Source of the DNA: Chryseobacterium sp.
Lineage (GTDB): Bacteria; Bacteroidota; Bacteroidia; Flavobacteriales; Weeksellaceae
Reading direction: 5' to 3'
DNA: 64,000 bases
NCBI RefSeq assembly: GCF_008014695.1
Contig: NZ_VOXE01000002.1
Location: 434,001 to 498,000, forward strand
Below the pieces are notes generated by a model, which was not told where the DNA came from, did no database searches, and saw nothing but the letters and a program-made list of their open reading frames with translations. This document shows positions 1 to 9,083 of this stretch, in pieces (within the stretch, counting starts at the first letter, position 1; every line of letters starts with the position of its first letter). Position numbers and translations under genes: made by a program.

Positions 1-168
1 ACGAACCGTAAAAATTTCCAGATCCTGAAGCAATTGGTAGTCTTCCATGACCCGGGAATCGTGTTGTGTTTCCTGTAAAAGATTCACACGGATTCCGTGA
101 CGGTTGATGTGATCTGCACATTCGAAACCACCAATGAAAAAGCTTTTAAATGCTGGAGACTGATTCAT
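1..168 (-). CDS. GH1-like glycosidase family protein, N-terminal fragment
   Basis: Only the first 56 codons are in the window; the gene runs off the left edge. The start ATG (166-168) overlaps the glf stop as ATGA, so the two are translationally coupled. The protein begins with a short lead and then FFIGGFECADHINRHG, followed by an acidic stretch and LQDLEIFTVR. This resembles the N-terminus of glycoside hydrolase family 1-like TIM-barrel proteins found in sugar-nucleotide and glycosyltransferase clusters (an FxGGFE motif, then a strand leading to a conserved Arg). The neighbours glf and a glycosyltransferase suggest a role in a surface glycan, by inference. The fragment is too short to show catalytic residues. 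Confidence 0.5.
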   Translation of the reverse strand, partial: MNQSPAFKSFFIGGFECADHINRHGIRVNLLQETQHDSRVMEDYQLLQDLEIFTVR

Positions 169-1292
169 GAGAGCTGAAGATTTCCGGCTTCTACCGTTTC
201 AAATAAATCCAATGCATTTCTAAACGCCTGATCCATATTGAAATATTTATAGTTGGCTAGCCTTCCGACAAAATAGACATCTTCGAGTTGGTCAGCCTTC
301 TTCTTATATTTTTCATAAATCAGTTGGTTTTTTTCGTTCGGAACCGGATAATACGGCTCACCCTCATCTACCGTGAATTCTTTTACAATACTTGTTTTCG
401 CCGACTGTTGGTTCCCAAAATGCTTATATTCCACAATTCTTGTGAAATCCACGTCACGGCCGGGATAGTTGACCACCGAATTTTCCTGAAAATATTCCTG
501 ATCCAGATGCTCGGTGACGAAATTGATCGAACGGTACTCCAGTTTCTCCATCAATTCATCCTGAAACGCGAAGAAGCGGTCGACCGGGCCGGTGTAAAAC
601 AGTTTTTCATAGCCTTGATACTGGTCTTTAACCTCAAAATAATCCGTGTTCAGCAAAACAGTGATATTCGGATGATTCAGAATGTTTTCAAAAAGTTTGG
701 TGTATCCTCCTTTAGGAAGCGCCTGATGCGCATCGGAAAAATACCGGTCGTCGTGGTTGTGACGCACAGGAATTCTTTCCAGAACCGACGCATGCAATTC
801 CTCCGGAAATTTATCCCACTGCTTTTTCGTATAATGTTTAAACATTTTTTCGTAAAGTACGGTTCCTACTCGGTTAAGTACTGCTTCTTCGCCGTTTTCC
901 GGCTGTTCAAATGCAACGCGGTTAGCCTCCAGCCAGTTCTGCATTTCTTCCTCTGTCTGAATATTTTCATTGAATAAGGTATTAACAGTCGTTATATTTA
1001 CAGGAATTGGAACGGTTTTGTCATCAACACGTGCGACAACGCGGTGTTCCCACGGATACCAGTCAGCGAAACGGTTGACGTATTCCCAGACTTTTTCATC
1101 GTTCGTATGAAAAAGATGAGCCCCATATTTGGAGACCAGAACTCCCGTTTCGTCGTAATAGTCATAACAGTTTCCCGCGATATGGTTGCGTTTTTCTATA
1201 ATCAGCACTTTTTTCCCGGCTGATGCATACCTTTCGGCTAGCGTTGCTCCGGAGATTCCAGCTCCGATAATTAAAATGTCGATATTTTTCAT
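165..1292 (-). CDS. glf: UDP-galactopyranose mutase
   Basis: Flavoenzyme of 375 residues that interconverts UDP-galactopyranose and UDP-galactofuranose, the donor for galactofuranose in surface glycans. The N-terminus carries the FAD-binding Rossmann motif (IIGAGISGATLAERYA, residues 8-23). Family motifs include KYGAHLFHTND, a YTKKQW segment (about residues 153-159) and LPKGGYTKLF. Near the C-terminus VYFVGRLANYKYFNMDQA is the typical FAD/substrate loop. Length is normal. The start overlaps the stop of the upstream glycosyltransferase by 4 bases, and its own stop overlaps the next ATG, so all three form one tightly coupled operon. Confidence 0.95.
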   Translation of the reverse strand: MKNIDILIIGAGISGATLAERYASAGKKVLIIEKRNHIAGNCYDYYDETGVLVSKYGAHLFHTNDEKVWEYVNRFADWYPWEHRVVARVDDKTVPIPVNITTVNTLFNENIQTEEEMQNWLEANRVAFEQPENGEEAVLNRVGTVLYEKMFKHYTKKQWDKFPEELHASVLERIPVRHNHDDRYFSDAHQALPKGGYTKLFENILNHPNITVLLNTDYFEVKDQYQGYEKLFYTGPVDRFFAFQDELMEKLEYRSINFVTEHLDQEYFQENSVVNYPGRDVDFTRIVEYKHFGNQQSAKTSIVKEFTVDEGEPYYPVPNEKNQLIYEKYKKKADQLEDVYFVGRLANYKYFNMDQAFRNALDLFETVEAGNLQLS

Positions 1293-2380
1293 GCCAGTGT
1301 TTTTTCGATGATAAAAGCCATTTTATCTGCGGTCACGTCCCAGGAAGTTTTTTCCAGAATATTCCGATAGGTTTCTACAAAGTTGCCTTTGGGATTGATA
1401 ACTGCCTGATGAAAATCCTCTTCGTTTTCCACGAGCATAATGCAGTTGCTGTAATCGCGCACCACATCTCTTATTTTAGTGGAAATAATCGGTTTTGATG
1501 CGGACATGTACTCGAGCGTTTTTGTAGGACTGATGAATTTGGTGGAGTCATTTAATGCAAAAGGCATCATGGCAATGTCGAAGTACTGCAGATACGCGGG
1601 TAATTCGTCGTATGATTTCATTCCCAGGTAATGAATGTTTTCAGCTTGGGGAAGGTCATCATCACTGATTTTACAAAGCGGTCCGATCATGACAAATGAA
1701 GCACCTGGAGTTTTTTCTGCCGTTTTTTTTAACAGATCCAAGTCAATCCTTTCATCGATAACGCCGTAATAGCCAACAATCGGGGAAGGAATATTTTTCA
1801 TATCAGCAGGTATTTCCAGATTTTCCCCATTGTTATTTGAAAAATGCGCTACATCGACAGAGCTTGGAAAACAAAAAACATTGTGGTGTTTTTCCTTTTT
1901 GGATTCGTAAAGTGATTTCCCGCCAGTGTACACTACATCTGCATCAGCAAGAAGTTCATTTTCCTGTTCCACTAATTTTTTGGGAGCACCACGGAAAAGC
2001 GAAAGTTCATCCATGCAATCGTATACAACCGTTTCAAATTCCAGATAATCCAGAACAGAGATAAATGCTGGGGAATAAAACCAGCCCACTGAAAGATTCA
2101 GGTCAGCAAGATTTGCCCTTAAGTAAGGTCCGATTGATTCCATATCGCTCACAACAGGCTGGCAAATGTGCAGGTTTGGGGTTATTTCCCTGATTTTGAA
2201 AGGATCTTTCTGATCAGGATCTGCCGGAACCGGCTCTTCAACCACCAGAATTTTTTGATTTTCAGCCAGGCGGCTGATGAGATGCTGAGGCCGCTGGTAG
2301 ACAAAATCCCAACGCAAATGACAGAAAACAATCATGTCGTAGACATCAGGATTTTTCTCTTTTAGTAATTCAGAGTTCAT
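1289..2380 (-). CDS. GT-B fold glycosyltransferase
   Basis: Cytoplasmic glycosyltransferase of 363 residues with a GT-B arrangement. The N-terminal half opens with DMIVFCHLRWDFVYQRPQHL, the usual start of a GT1/GT4-like family found next to glf. The C-terminal half has GYYGVIDERIDL, FVMIGPL and a donor-binding segment SPTKTLEYMSASKPIIST (residues about 286-303) in which E292 sits where the GT4 family keeps its nucleotide-sugar-binding Glu. Donor and acceptor cannot be read from sequence; UDP-Galf is possible given glf directly downstream with a 4-base overlap. It is the first visible gene of the operon. Confidence 0.85.
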   Translation of the reverse strand: MNSELLKEKNPDVYDMIVFCHLRWDFVYQRPQHLISRLAENQKILVVEEPVPADPDQKDPFKIREITPNLHICQPVVSDMESIGPYLRANLADLNLSVGWFYSPAFISVLDYLEFETVVYDCMDELSLFRGAPKKLVEQENELLADADVVYTGGKSLYESKKEKHHNVFCFPSSVDVAHFSNNNGENLEIPADMKNIPSPIVGYYGVIDERIDLDLLKKTAEKTPGASFVMIGPLCKISDDDLPQAENIHYLGMKSYDELPAYLQYFDIAMMPFALNDSTKFISPTKTLEYMSASKPIISTKIRDVVRDYSNCIMLVENEEDFHQAVINPKGNFVETYRNILEKTSWDVTADKMAFIIEKTLA

Positions 2381-2739
2381 ATTGTTTAGTTATTTAATAA
2401 TGTTAATCTTGTAAAGATAATCATTTATGAGCATCAATTATTAAATAGAAAAATTATTATTTACTTCTACAATATTTCTGCAAAATATTTAATCTTGACA
2501 AGAGGTAACGGTTAATTAAAAGGTTTAAAGGGTGTTTGATTGAAGTATTTTTAAAAATATACCTCAAATGCTCAGAATTGATATTTTTTTTGAAATCAAA
2601 TTAAATGCCAATTTCGCAAAGATATTTGAATTATGTAAATAAGTCTGTCATAGCTAAAATGTAGTCTTAAATAGTAAGGATCCTACCAAGCCATTATTGC
2701 ATTTATTCCGTTATTTGGGAAAGGTACCCTTTAGATGTA
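2381..2739. other. 359-base intergenic region
   Basis: AT-rich gap between xth and the glycosyltransferase operon, both on the minus strand. It holds a good minus-strand -7 box (2617-2624) and a weaker one (TATCTTTA) near 2420. I see no RNA gene, clear terminator or plausible ORF. If the 2617 box is used, the operon has an unusually long leader of about 230 bases. Confidence 0.6.
2617..2624 (-). promoter_or_regulatory. -7 box of the glycosyltransferase-glf operon
   Basis: TATCTTTG on the minus strand matches the Bacteroidota -7 consensus TAnnTTTG exactly. No clear TTG is seen at the -33 position. The start codon served is 230 bases downstream, so the assignment is tentative. Confidence 0.45.
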
Positions 2740-3501
2740 CTAATAAATTTCTACTAAAACAGGACAATGATCCGAATGAAAAACTTCTTTCAGAATCACC
2801 GCCCGTGTAAGTTTGTCTTTCATAGTATAGGAAACAAAATTGTAGTCCAGACGCCAGCCTTTGTTTCTTTCGCGGGAATTCTGGCGGTAGCTCCACCACG
2901 AATAATTGTCGGGCTGGTCATTAAAAAACCTGAAACTGTCGATAAGTTCACACTCATCAATGAATTTGGAGAGCCATTCCCTTTCCATGGGCAGAAATCC
3001 CGAAACATTTTTAAGTCCAGTTGGATTGTGAATATCGATAGGTTGGTGGCAGATATTGAAATCTCCTGAAATAACGAGATTGGGAATGGTTTTTCTTAAA
3101 TTTTTGATATACTCGAGAAAATCATAACAGAACTGCATTTTATAGTCAAGGCGTTCAATGTTTGATGCCGACGGTACGTAAACCGAAATGACTGAAAATC
3201 CATCGAAATCTGCTCGCATAATTCTGCCTTCAGAATCGTAATGTTCAATTCCGCAGCCGTATTCAATATGATTGGGTTTTATTTTGGAGGCGATTCCGAC
3301 GCCGGAATATCCTTTTCGCTGTGCCGAATGCCAGTAACTATGATAGCCCGCTCTTTCAAGACTTTCAATGTCAATCTGATCATTTCCGGCTTTGCTTTCC
3401 TGAATGCAGATGATATCGGGATCGGCCACTTTCAGCCAGCCCAGGAAATCTTTTGTAAAAGCAGCACGGATTCCGTTAACATTATAGGAAATGATTTTCA
3501 T
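2740..3501 (-). CDS. xth: Exodeoxyribonuclease III
   Basis: AP endonuclease/3'-5' exonuclease of 253 residues (ExoIII/ExoA family) acting in base excision repair. Motifs are in the family order: ISYNVNGIRAA (residues 4-14, metal/DNA site), DIICIQESKAG (Glu metal ligand), the loop HWHSAQRKGYSGVGI, LVISGDFNICH (catalytic Asp and Asn), GWRLDYNFVS, and the terminal SDHCPVLVEI with the catalytic Asp-His pair. Length is normal. It lies downstream of porX in the same direction, but a strong terminator separates them. A GAATTTTG box about 25 bases upstream, one mismatch from consensus, may be its promoter. Confidence 0.95.
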   Translation of the reverse strand: MKIISYNVNGIRAAFTKDFLGWLKVADPDIICIQESKAGNDQIDIESLERAGYHSYWHSAQRKGYSGVGIASKIKPNHIEYGCGIEHYDSEGRIMRADFDGFSVISVYVPSASNIERLDYKMQFCYDFLEYIKNLRKTIPNLVISGDFNICHQPIDIHNPTGLKNVSGFLPMEREWLSKFIDECELIDSFRFFNDQPDNYSWWSYRQNSRERNKGWRLDYNFVSYTMKDKLTRAVILKEVFHSDHCPVLVEIY

Positions 3502-3570
3502 TTTTTAGTTTTTTTCAGAGCAGCAAAATTCAATCCCAATTGTGGAGGACAGTGTAATTTTTGTTAAAGA

Positions 3571-3608
3571 AATAAAAAAGGCGGAAAAAATCGAAGATTT
3601 TTTCCGCC
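3571..3608 (-). terminator. Rho-independent terminator of porX
   Basis: A 13-bp stem (GGCGGAAAAAATC with GATTTTTTCCGCC, 3580-3608) with loop GAA is followed on the minus strand by CTTTTTTATT. It lies 32 bases past the porX stop. Confidence 0.85.
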
Positions 3609-3640
3609 CCATTAAACCCAAAGGAGTAAAACTATAAAAA

Positions 3641-5185
3641 CTATTTGGGTTCTAAAATACTGATCGGTATAATGCACTCTTCCAGAGAAATTCCGCCGTG
3701 CTGATACGTTTCTTTATAGTAATTCACAAAATGATTGTAATTTTTCGGGTAAGCCAGAAAAATATTGTTTTTTGCGAAAATATATTTCGAACTTAGATTT
3801 CCTTTTGGTAAAAAAAGTTTTTCAGGATTGTTGATCGCCCACACATCATTCTTTTCGTAGGTAAGACTCCGTCCGGTTTTATAACGGATGTTCGTGGACG
3901 TTTCACGGTCACCCACCACCTTGCTCGGTTTTTTTACATAAATCGTTCCGTGGTCGGTCGTAATCACGAGTTTGAATCCGTTTTCTGCTGCCTGTTTCAC
4001 GATTTTCAGTAAAGATGAATTTTCGAACCAATTATAGGTCAACGAACGGAAAGTCTTATCGTCGCGGATGAGCTGGTTCACGATGACATTGTCGGTTTTT
4101 GCATGCGACAGGATATCAATGAAATTGTAGACAATGACCAGAAGATCATTGTTTTTATGCTGGTTGAAATCCTCCAGAACTTTTTTCTCAAAGTCCGAAT
4201 TCAGAATTTTAAGATATTTCATTGATTTCGAAGATAATCCCAGGCGTTTCATCTGGTCTTCCAAGAAATCACGCTCGAATTCGTTTTTATTCCCATCCTC
4301 ATTATCGTTAAACCAGTTCTGAGGGAATCTTTTTTCAATTTCAGACGGCATAAGACCGGCGAAAAATGAATTTCTCGCATACTGCGTTGCCGTTGGCAAA
4401 ATGCTGTAATAATAATCTTCTGAAGTTTTGTTGTAAAATTTGGTGAATAGCGGCTCAATCACTTTCCATTGGTCATAACGAAGATTATCTATCATCAGCA
4501 AGAGCACTTTGTCTTTTTCGACTTCCGGTTTTACCTTATCCTTGAAAAGAGTGTGGCTCATCATGGGCTTTTCGCTCGAATTAAGCCAGTCTTCGTAATT
4601 GTTTTCAATGAATTTTGCAAACTGAATATTGGCTTCCTCTTTCTGGGACTGCAGCAGATCTGCAAACTCGTTGTCGAAAACTTTATCGAACTTGATTTCC
4701 CAGTTCACGATTTTCTTGTAATATTCCGCCCATTCGGCGTAAGTCTTCAGATAGGAGAGTTCCATCGAAAGATTTCTGAATTCCTGCTGGTATTCGAGAA
4801 TCGTTTTCTGCTCCACAAGATCTTCTTCCTGAAGATTTTTCTTTAGAGAAAGCAATACTTGATTGGGATTCACCGGTTTCAGGATGTAATCGGCGATTTG
4901 CGAACCGATGGCCTGTTCCATGATGTGTTCCTCTTCACTTTTGGTTACCATGACAATTTTCAGCGCACTGTCTTTGTTTTTGATCATCGGAATGGCTTCC
5001 AGACCCGATATTCCGGGCATGTTTTCATCCAGCAAAACAAGCTGGAACTTTTCGCTTTCAATCATTTCCAACGCTTCATTAACATTGTTGATCGGCGTTA
5101 CGTGATATCCTTTATTTTCCAGAAAAACGATATGAGGTTTCAGTAATTCCACTTCATCGTCAATCCATATAATTTTACCTGACAT
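3641..5185 (-). CDS. porX: PorX: response regulator with PglZ phosphatase-like domain
   Basis: Two-domain protein of 514 residues. Residues 1-120 form a CheY-like receiver with acidic pocket D9/D10, phospho-acceptor D53, T81 and K103. A helical linker follows (about 125-215), then an alkaline-phosphatase-superfamily PglZ domain from residue 225, with D233 in MIDNLRYDQW, the PTATQYARNS Thr nucleophile region (265-267) and the metal-binding TTDHGT motif near residue 406. This is the architecture of PorX, which with the kinase PorY controls type IX secretion in Porphyromonas and is reported to cleave oligonucleotide messengers. No porY or T9SS structural gene is in the window. It is transcribed alone, divergently from the HD gene. 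Confidence 0.9.
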   Translation of the reverse strand: MSGKIIWIDDEVELLKPHIVFLENKGYHVTPINNVNEALEMIESEKFQLVLLDENMPGISGLEAIPMIKNKDSALKIVMVTKSEEEHIMEQAIGSQIADYILKPVNPNQVLLSLKKNLQEEDLVEQKTILEYQQEFRNLSMELSYLKTYAEWAEYYKKIVNWEIKFDKVFDNEFADLLQSQKEEANIQFAKFIENNYEDWLNSSEKPMMSHTLFKDKVKPEVEKDKVLLLMIDNLRYDQWKVIEPLFTKFYNKTSEDYYYSILPTATQYARNSFFAGLMPSEIEKRFPQNWFNDNEDGNKNEFERDFLEDQMKRLGLSSKSMKYLKILNSDFEKKVLEDFNQHKNNDLLVIVYNFIDILSHAKTDNVIVNQLIRDDKTFRSLTYNWFENSSLLKIVKQAAENGFKLVITTDHGTIYVKKPSKVVGDRETSTNIRYKTGRSLTYEKNDVWAINNPEKLFLPKGNLSSKYIFAKNNIFLAYPKNYNHFVNYYKETYQHGGISLEECIIPISILEPK

Positions 5186-5269
5186 ATTTAATTTTTAAAA
5201 ATTTAATTTATCCACATGATGTGAAAAGGGCTTCATAGATTGCGTTTGTGTAAGCCCGCTTAGAGGTTC

Positions 5270-5277
5270 CAAAAATA
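5270..5277 (-). promoter_or_regulatory. -7 box of porX
   Basis: TATTTTTG on the minus strand, an exact TAnnTTTG match, 85 bases upstream of the porX start. The leader between them contains an inverted repeat with 6-bp arms (GGGCTT/AAGCCC) at about 5228-5257. Confidence 0.5.
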
Positions 5278-5347
5278 CGGCCAAAAGCTCTTAAAATTTG
5301 CCCAAAAATTCCTGTATAAAGTTAAATATTAGTTAATTGATAAAACT

Positions 5348-5355
5348 TAAATTTG
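5348..5355 (+). promoter_or_regulatory. -7 box of the HD phosphohydrolase gene
   Basis: TAAATTTG matches TAnnTTTG exactly and would give a leader of about 30 bases. No TTG is seen at ideal -33 spacing. Confidence 0.5.
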
Positions 5356-5389
5356 CAGAAGGTTTCACATTATTTGTATTCAGAAAAAT

Positions 5390-6601
5390 ATGACCAATAA
5401 ATTCAAAATCATTAATGATCCGGTTCACGGATTTATCAAAATCCCTTACGAAATCCTTTTCGATGTGATTGAGCATCCGTATTTTCAGCGTTTGCGGCGC
5501 ATTTCACAAACCGGCCTTCTCAGCTTGATTTTTCCTGGTGCCACACATACGAGGTTTCACCATGCTTTGGGCGCTATGCATCTGATGTTTACCGCTCTGG
5601 AAAACCTGAAACTGAAAGGAACTGAAATTTCGAAAGAAGAAGAAAAATCGGCGATGCTGGCGATTCTGCTTCACGATATCGGTCACGGGCCGTTTTCTCA
5701 CGCATTGGAAAACATGCTCATGGATGACTGGCATCATGAAAAACTGTCGCTTTTGCTCATGCAGAAGATGAATGAAGAATTTAACGGGGAGTTAACCGTT
5801 GCTATGGAAATGTTTCAGGGAAAATACCACCGCAAGTTCTTCAACCAGCTGATTTCTTCGCAGCTTGATGTGGACCGGCTTGATTATCTGAAGCGCGACA
5901 GTTTTTACACCGGCGTTTCGGAAGGCAATGTGAATACGCAGCGAATTATTTCGATGATGAATGTTGCCGATGAGGAGCTGGTAATAGATGCAAAAGGAAT
6001 TTATTCCGTTGAGAATTTCCTCACCGCCAGAATGTTCATGTACTGGCAGGTGTACTACCATAAAACCTCGGCGCTGGCCGAACATTTACTTGTAAAAATC
6101 CTGAGCCGTGCAAAAACTCTTGCTGCAGAAGGCAAGGATCTTCCCGCATCCGAAAATTTGAAATATTTTCTCAATAAAAACCAGTTTACTTGCGCCACAG
6201 AAGAAGATATCCAACGTTTTACGGAACTTGATGACAATGATGTGATCCAGGCCATGAAATTCTGGACCAAAAACGATGATTTTCTGCTTTCCTATCTGTG
6301 CAGATGTGTCATTCGGCGGGATTTCCCGAAAACCATCATTTCATCAAAACCTTTTGAAAAGGGATTTATACGTGAAAAAATCGAAAAAACAAATGTGGTT
6401 TTCGGAATTACGAACGGTGCAGATCTGGTTGATGAAATTTCCATGAGCCTGCTGCCTTATAACAGTAAACAACAACCCATTTTTTTACTGCAGAAAAACG
6501 GGAGTACCATTACGCTTGAAAACTCTGAGAACCAAATTCTTTCTTCGGCCATCAGCACGGCCAGCACGAAATACATCTTATCTTTCCCGAAGGAAGTGTA
6601 A
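5390..6601 (+). CDS. HD-domain phosphohydrolase
   Basis: Metal-dependent phosphohydrolase of 403 residues with an N-terminal HD domain. It begins with the signature KIINDPVHGFIKIP. Metal ligands are visible: H in TRFHHALGAMH, the HD pair in LLHDIGHGPFSHALE (residues about 94-108) and a later Asp in SSQLDVDRLDYLKRDS. This family is related to dGTPases and SAMHD1-type dNTP hydrolases, but the true substrate is unknown. It stands just upstream of lpxD; lpxD has its own strong promoter, so co-transcription is only partial at most. Confidence 0.85.
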   Translation: MTNKFKIINDPVHGFIKIPYEILFDVIEHPYFQRLRRISQTGLLSLIFPGATHTRFHHALGAMHLMFTALENLKLKGTEISKEEEKSAMLAILLHDIGHGPFSHALENMLMDDWHHEKLSLLLMQKMNEEFNGELTVAMEMFQGKYHRKFFNQLISSQLDVDRLDYLKRDSFYTGVSEGNVNTQRIISMMNVADEELVIDAKGIYSVENFLTARMFMYWQVYYHKTSALAEHLLVKILSRAKTLAAEGKDLPASENLKYFLNKNQFTCATEEDIQRFTELDDNDVIQAMKFWTKNDDFLLSYLCRCVIRRDFPKTIISSKPFEKGFIREKIEKTNVVFGITNGADLVDEISMSLLPYNSKQQPIFLLQKNGSTITLENSENQILSSAISTASTKYILSFPKEV

Positions 6602-6623
6602 ATGATATTTTTCCGCTAAAAAA

Positions 6624-6653
6624 TTTGACGTATTTGGGAATTTCTTATCTTTG
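6624..6653 (+). promoter_or_regulatory. Promoter of the lpx operon
   Basis: A near-ideal Bacteroidota promoter: TTTG at 6624-6627, 18 bases of spacer, then TATCTTTG at 6646-6653. The lpxD ATG begins only 5 bases after the box, so the mRNA is predicted to be leaderless. Confidence 0.75.
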
Positions 6654-6658
6654 CCCAT

Positions 6659-7693
6659 ATGGAATTTACTGCATCGCAACTGGCAAGTTTTATCAACGGT
6701 AAAATTATAGGGGATGAAAATACTTTGATTACAGGTGTTTCCCCTATAGAGAAAGGGGAGAAAGGTCATCTCTCTTTCGTTGCGCAGGAGCGGTTTGCAG
6801 ATTATATTGACTCTTCAGAATGTTCAGTTCTGATTGTTTCTGAAAAACTATTGACCGATAAAAATTATCCACAGACCATAATTGCTGTCGAAGATGCATA
6901 CCTTTCTTTTCAGGTGCTCATGAATCTTTACCAGGAAATGAGATCCCCTCATATTTCCGGAATTGAGCAGCCATCCATGATCAGCGAAACTGCTGAAATC
7001 GGCGAAGAGGTATTCATTGGAGCATTTACATACATTTCTGCAAATGCAAAAGTGGGTGCGAACACCAAAATATTTCCTCAGGTGTATATCGGAAAGAATG
7101 TGAAAATAGGAAAAAACTGTAAAATCGACAGTGGTGCAAGGATCTATGATTACTGCATCATCGGCGATAACTGCATCATTCACTCGAATGCAGTAATAGG
7201 TGGCGACGGTTTCGGTTTTCAGGCCAGTGCTGACGGTTTCAAAAAAATTCCTCAACTTGGTAACGTGATTATTGAAGATGATGTTGAAATCGGTTCCAAC
7301 TGTTCTATTGACAGGGCCACAATCGGCTCTACCGTGATTGGGAAAGGAACGAAAATCGACAATTTGATTCAGATCGCCCACAATGTGAAAATAGGCCGCA
7401 ACAATGTAGTCGCTGCACAGGCAGGAATCGCAGGTTCGACGACCATTGGGGACTGGAATCAGATTGGTGGCCAGGTGGGAATTGTAGGACACATCACCAT
7501 CGGAAATCAGGTGAAAATTCAGGCTCAGAGTGGCGTGAATTCCAGTACCAAAGACGGAGAGATTTTATACGGCTCACCGGCAATTCCGGCAGGTGACTAC
7601 CGCAGAAATTATGTTCATTTCAGGAACTTTACCAATATCGTACAGCGAATTAATCAACTTGAGAAAAAATCACAAGAACCCAATAATGAGTGA
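6659..7693 (+). CDS. lpxD: UDP-3-O-acylglucosamine N-acyltransferase LpxD
   Basis: Adds the N-linked hydroxyacyl chain in the third step of lipid A synthesis. The protein has 344 residues: an N-terminal uridine-binding domain (1-100), a left-handed beta-helix of hexapeptide repeats (about 105-300) and a C-terminal helix. Catalytic H241 lies in QIAHNVKIG, matching E. coli H239. The FGFQ segment and the [10 protein letters not shown] motif are typical. It is the first gene of lpxD, lpxC-fabZ, lpxA; its last codons overlap the lpxC-fabZ start. Confidence 0.96.
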   Translation: MEFTASQLASFINGKIIGDENTLITGVSPIEKGEKGHLSFVAQERFADYIDSSECSVLIVSEKLLTDKNYPQTIIAVEDAYLSFQVLMNLYQEMRSPHISGIEQPSMISETAEIGEEVFIGAFTYISANAKVGANTKIFPQVYIGKNVKIGKNCKIDSGARIYDYCIIGDNCIIHSNAVIGGDGFGFQASADGFKKIPQLGNVIIEDDVEIGSNCSIDRATIGSTVIGKGTKIDNLIQIAHNVKIGRNNVVAAQAGIAGSTTIGDWNQIGGQVGIVGHITIGNQVKIQAQSGVNSSTKDGEILYGSPAIPAGDYRRNYVHFRNFTNIVQRINQLEKKSQEPNNE

Positions 7694-9083
7694 TAAACAA
7701 AAAACGTTAAAAGAGGAAGTTTCCCTTTCAGGAATCGGGCTTCATACAGGTAAGGAAGTAACTCTTACTCTAAAACCGGCAAAAGAAAATACAGGATTTG
7801 TATTTGTGAGAACCGATTTGGAAGGCCACCCGCAGGTTGAGGCCGACGTAAATTACGTCACCACAACCGAAAGAGGTACGACACTGGAAAAACTAGGGGT
7901 GCGCATTCATACCTGTGAACATATTTTGGCGGCTTTGGTCGGTTGTGATATAGACAATGTCTTTCTGGAAATGAACAGTGCAGAACCTCCTATTATGGAC
8001 GGTTCTTCAAAGTTTTTTGTAGAGGCTATCGAAAAAGCTGGAATCGTTGAACAGAACGTGGCGCGGGAATATCTCGTCATTAAAGAAGTTTTCAGCTATT
8101 CTGATCCTGCAACCGGTTCAGAAATCACCATTATTCCTTCAGAAAACTACGAAATCACCACGATGGTGGATTTCGGAACCAAAGTGTTGGGAACCCAGAA
8201 CGCGACTTTGAAGGATATTTCGGAATTTAAAGAAGAAATTTCCACTGCGCGGACTTTCAGTTTCCTTCACGAGCTCGAAATGTTGCTGGATGCAGGACTG
8301 ATCAAAGGTGGTGATATTTCCAATGCGATTGTTTATGTGGACAAAGAATTGACCCAAGAAACTTCAGAAAAACTTAAAAAAGCATTCGGAAAAGATCATC
8401 TTTCTATTCAGCCGAATGGAATTTTAGATAACCTTACCCTAAATTATCCCAACGAAGCGGCACGTCATAAACTGCTCGATGTAATCGGAGATTTGGCGTT
8501 GACCGGTGTTAAAATTAAAGGAAAAGTCATCGCGACTAAACCCGGACATTTTGTGAATACCCAGTTTGCAAAAAAACTGAACCGCCAGTGGAAACTTCAG
8601 AAAAAGAAAAACGTTCCAGATTTCGATATCCATAAAGAACCGGTGTTTGACATCAACGGAATTATGCGCCTAATGCCGCACCGTTATCCGTTTTTACTCA
8701 TCGATAAAGTTCTTGAACTTTCGGATACCCACGTTGTAGGTCTCAAAAATGTCACTTTTAACGAGCCATTTTTCGTTGGTCATTTCCCGAAGGAGCCCGT
8801 CATGCCGGGAGTTCTTCAGGTAGAAGCTTTGGCACAGACCGGCGGAATTCTGGTATTGGCCAGTGTTCCGGATCCGGAAAACTATTCCACTTATTTTATC
8901 AAGATCGATAAGGTAAAATTCAAGAAAAAGGTGGTTCCCGGAGATACAATGGTATTTAAAATTGAACTCATCACTCCAATCCGGCGCGGAATTGTTCACA
9001 TGCAGGGGTATGGTTATGTAGGCGACAGTATTGTTGTGGAAGCCGAACTGATGGCTCAGGTAGCAAAAATTAAAACCGATTAA
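7686..9083 (+). CDS. lpxC/fabZ: LpxC-FabZ fusion: UDP-3-O-acyl-GlcNAc deacetylase / 3-hydroxyacyl-ACP dehydratase
   Basis: Bifunctional enzyme of 465 residues, the fusion known in Bacteroidota. Residues 1-310 are LpxC, the zinc deacetylase committing to lipid A; zinc ligands are H79 (HTCEH), H261 and D265 ([10 protein letters not shown]). Residues 320-465 are FabZ, the dehydratase of fatty acid elongation, with H332 ([11 protein letters not shown]) and E380 ([14 protein letters not shown]) as catalytic pair. I chose the ATG at 7686 because it begins the conserved [19 protein letters not shown] stretch and overlaps the lpxD stop by 8 bases; an upstream in-frame start at 7593 would add 31 unrelated residues inside lpxD. 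Fusing the two competing users of hydroxyacyl-ACP may balance lipid A and phospholipid synthesis. Confidence 0.96.
   Translation: MSDKQKTLKEEVSLSGIGLHTGKEVTLTLKPAKENTGFVFVRTDLEGHPQVEADVNYVTTTERGTTLEKLGVRIHTCEHILAALVGCDIDNVFLEMNSAEPPIMDGSSKFFVEAIEKAGIVEQNVAREYLVIKEVFSYSDPATGSEITIIPSENYEITTMVDFGTKVLGTQNATLKDISEFKEEISTARTFSFLHELEMLLDAGLIKGGDISNAIVYVDKELTQETSEKLKKAFGKDHLSIQPNGILDNLTLNYPNEAARHKLLDVIGDLALTGVKIKGKVIATKPGHFVNTQFAKKLNRQWKLQKKKNVPDFDIHKEPVFDINGIMRLMPHRYPFLLIDKVLELSDTHVVGLKNVTFNEPFFVGHFPKEPVMPGVLQVEALAQTGGILVLASVPDPENYSTYFIKIDKVKFKKKVVPGDTMVFKIELITPIRRGIVHMQGYGYVGDSIVVEAELMAQVAKIKTD

Noticed and set aside
288-977. Long plus-strand ORF inside glf
   Set aside because: It is antisense to a clear glf gene, has a hydrophobic-basic composition typical of shadow frames, and no family resemblance.
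2381-2739. Possible small RNA or tRNA in the intergenic region
   Set aside because: No cloverleaf, strong hairpin or terminator is seen; only promoter-like boxes.
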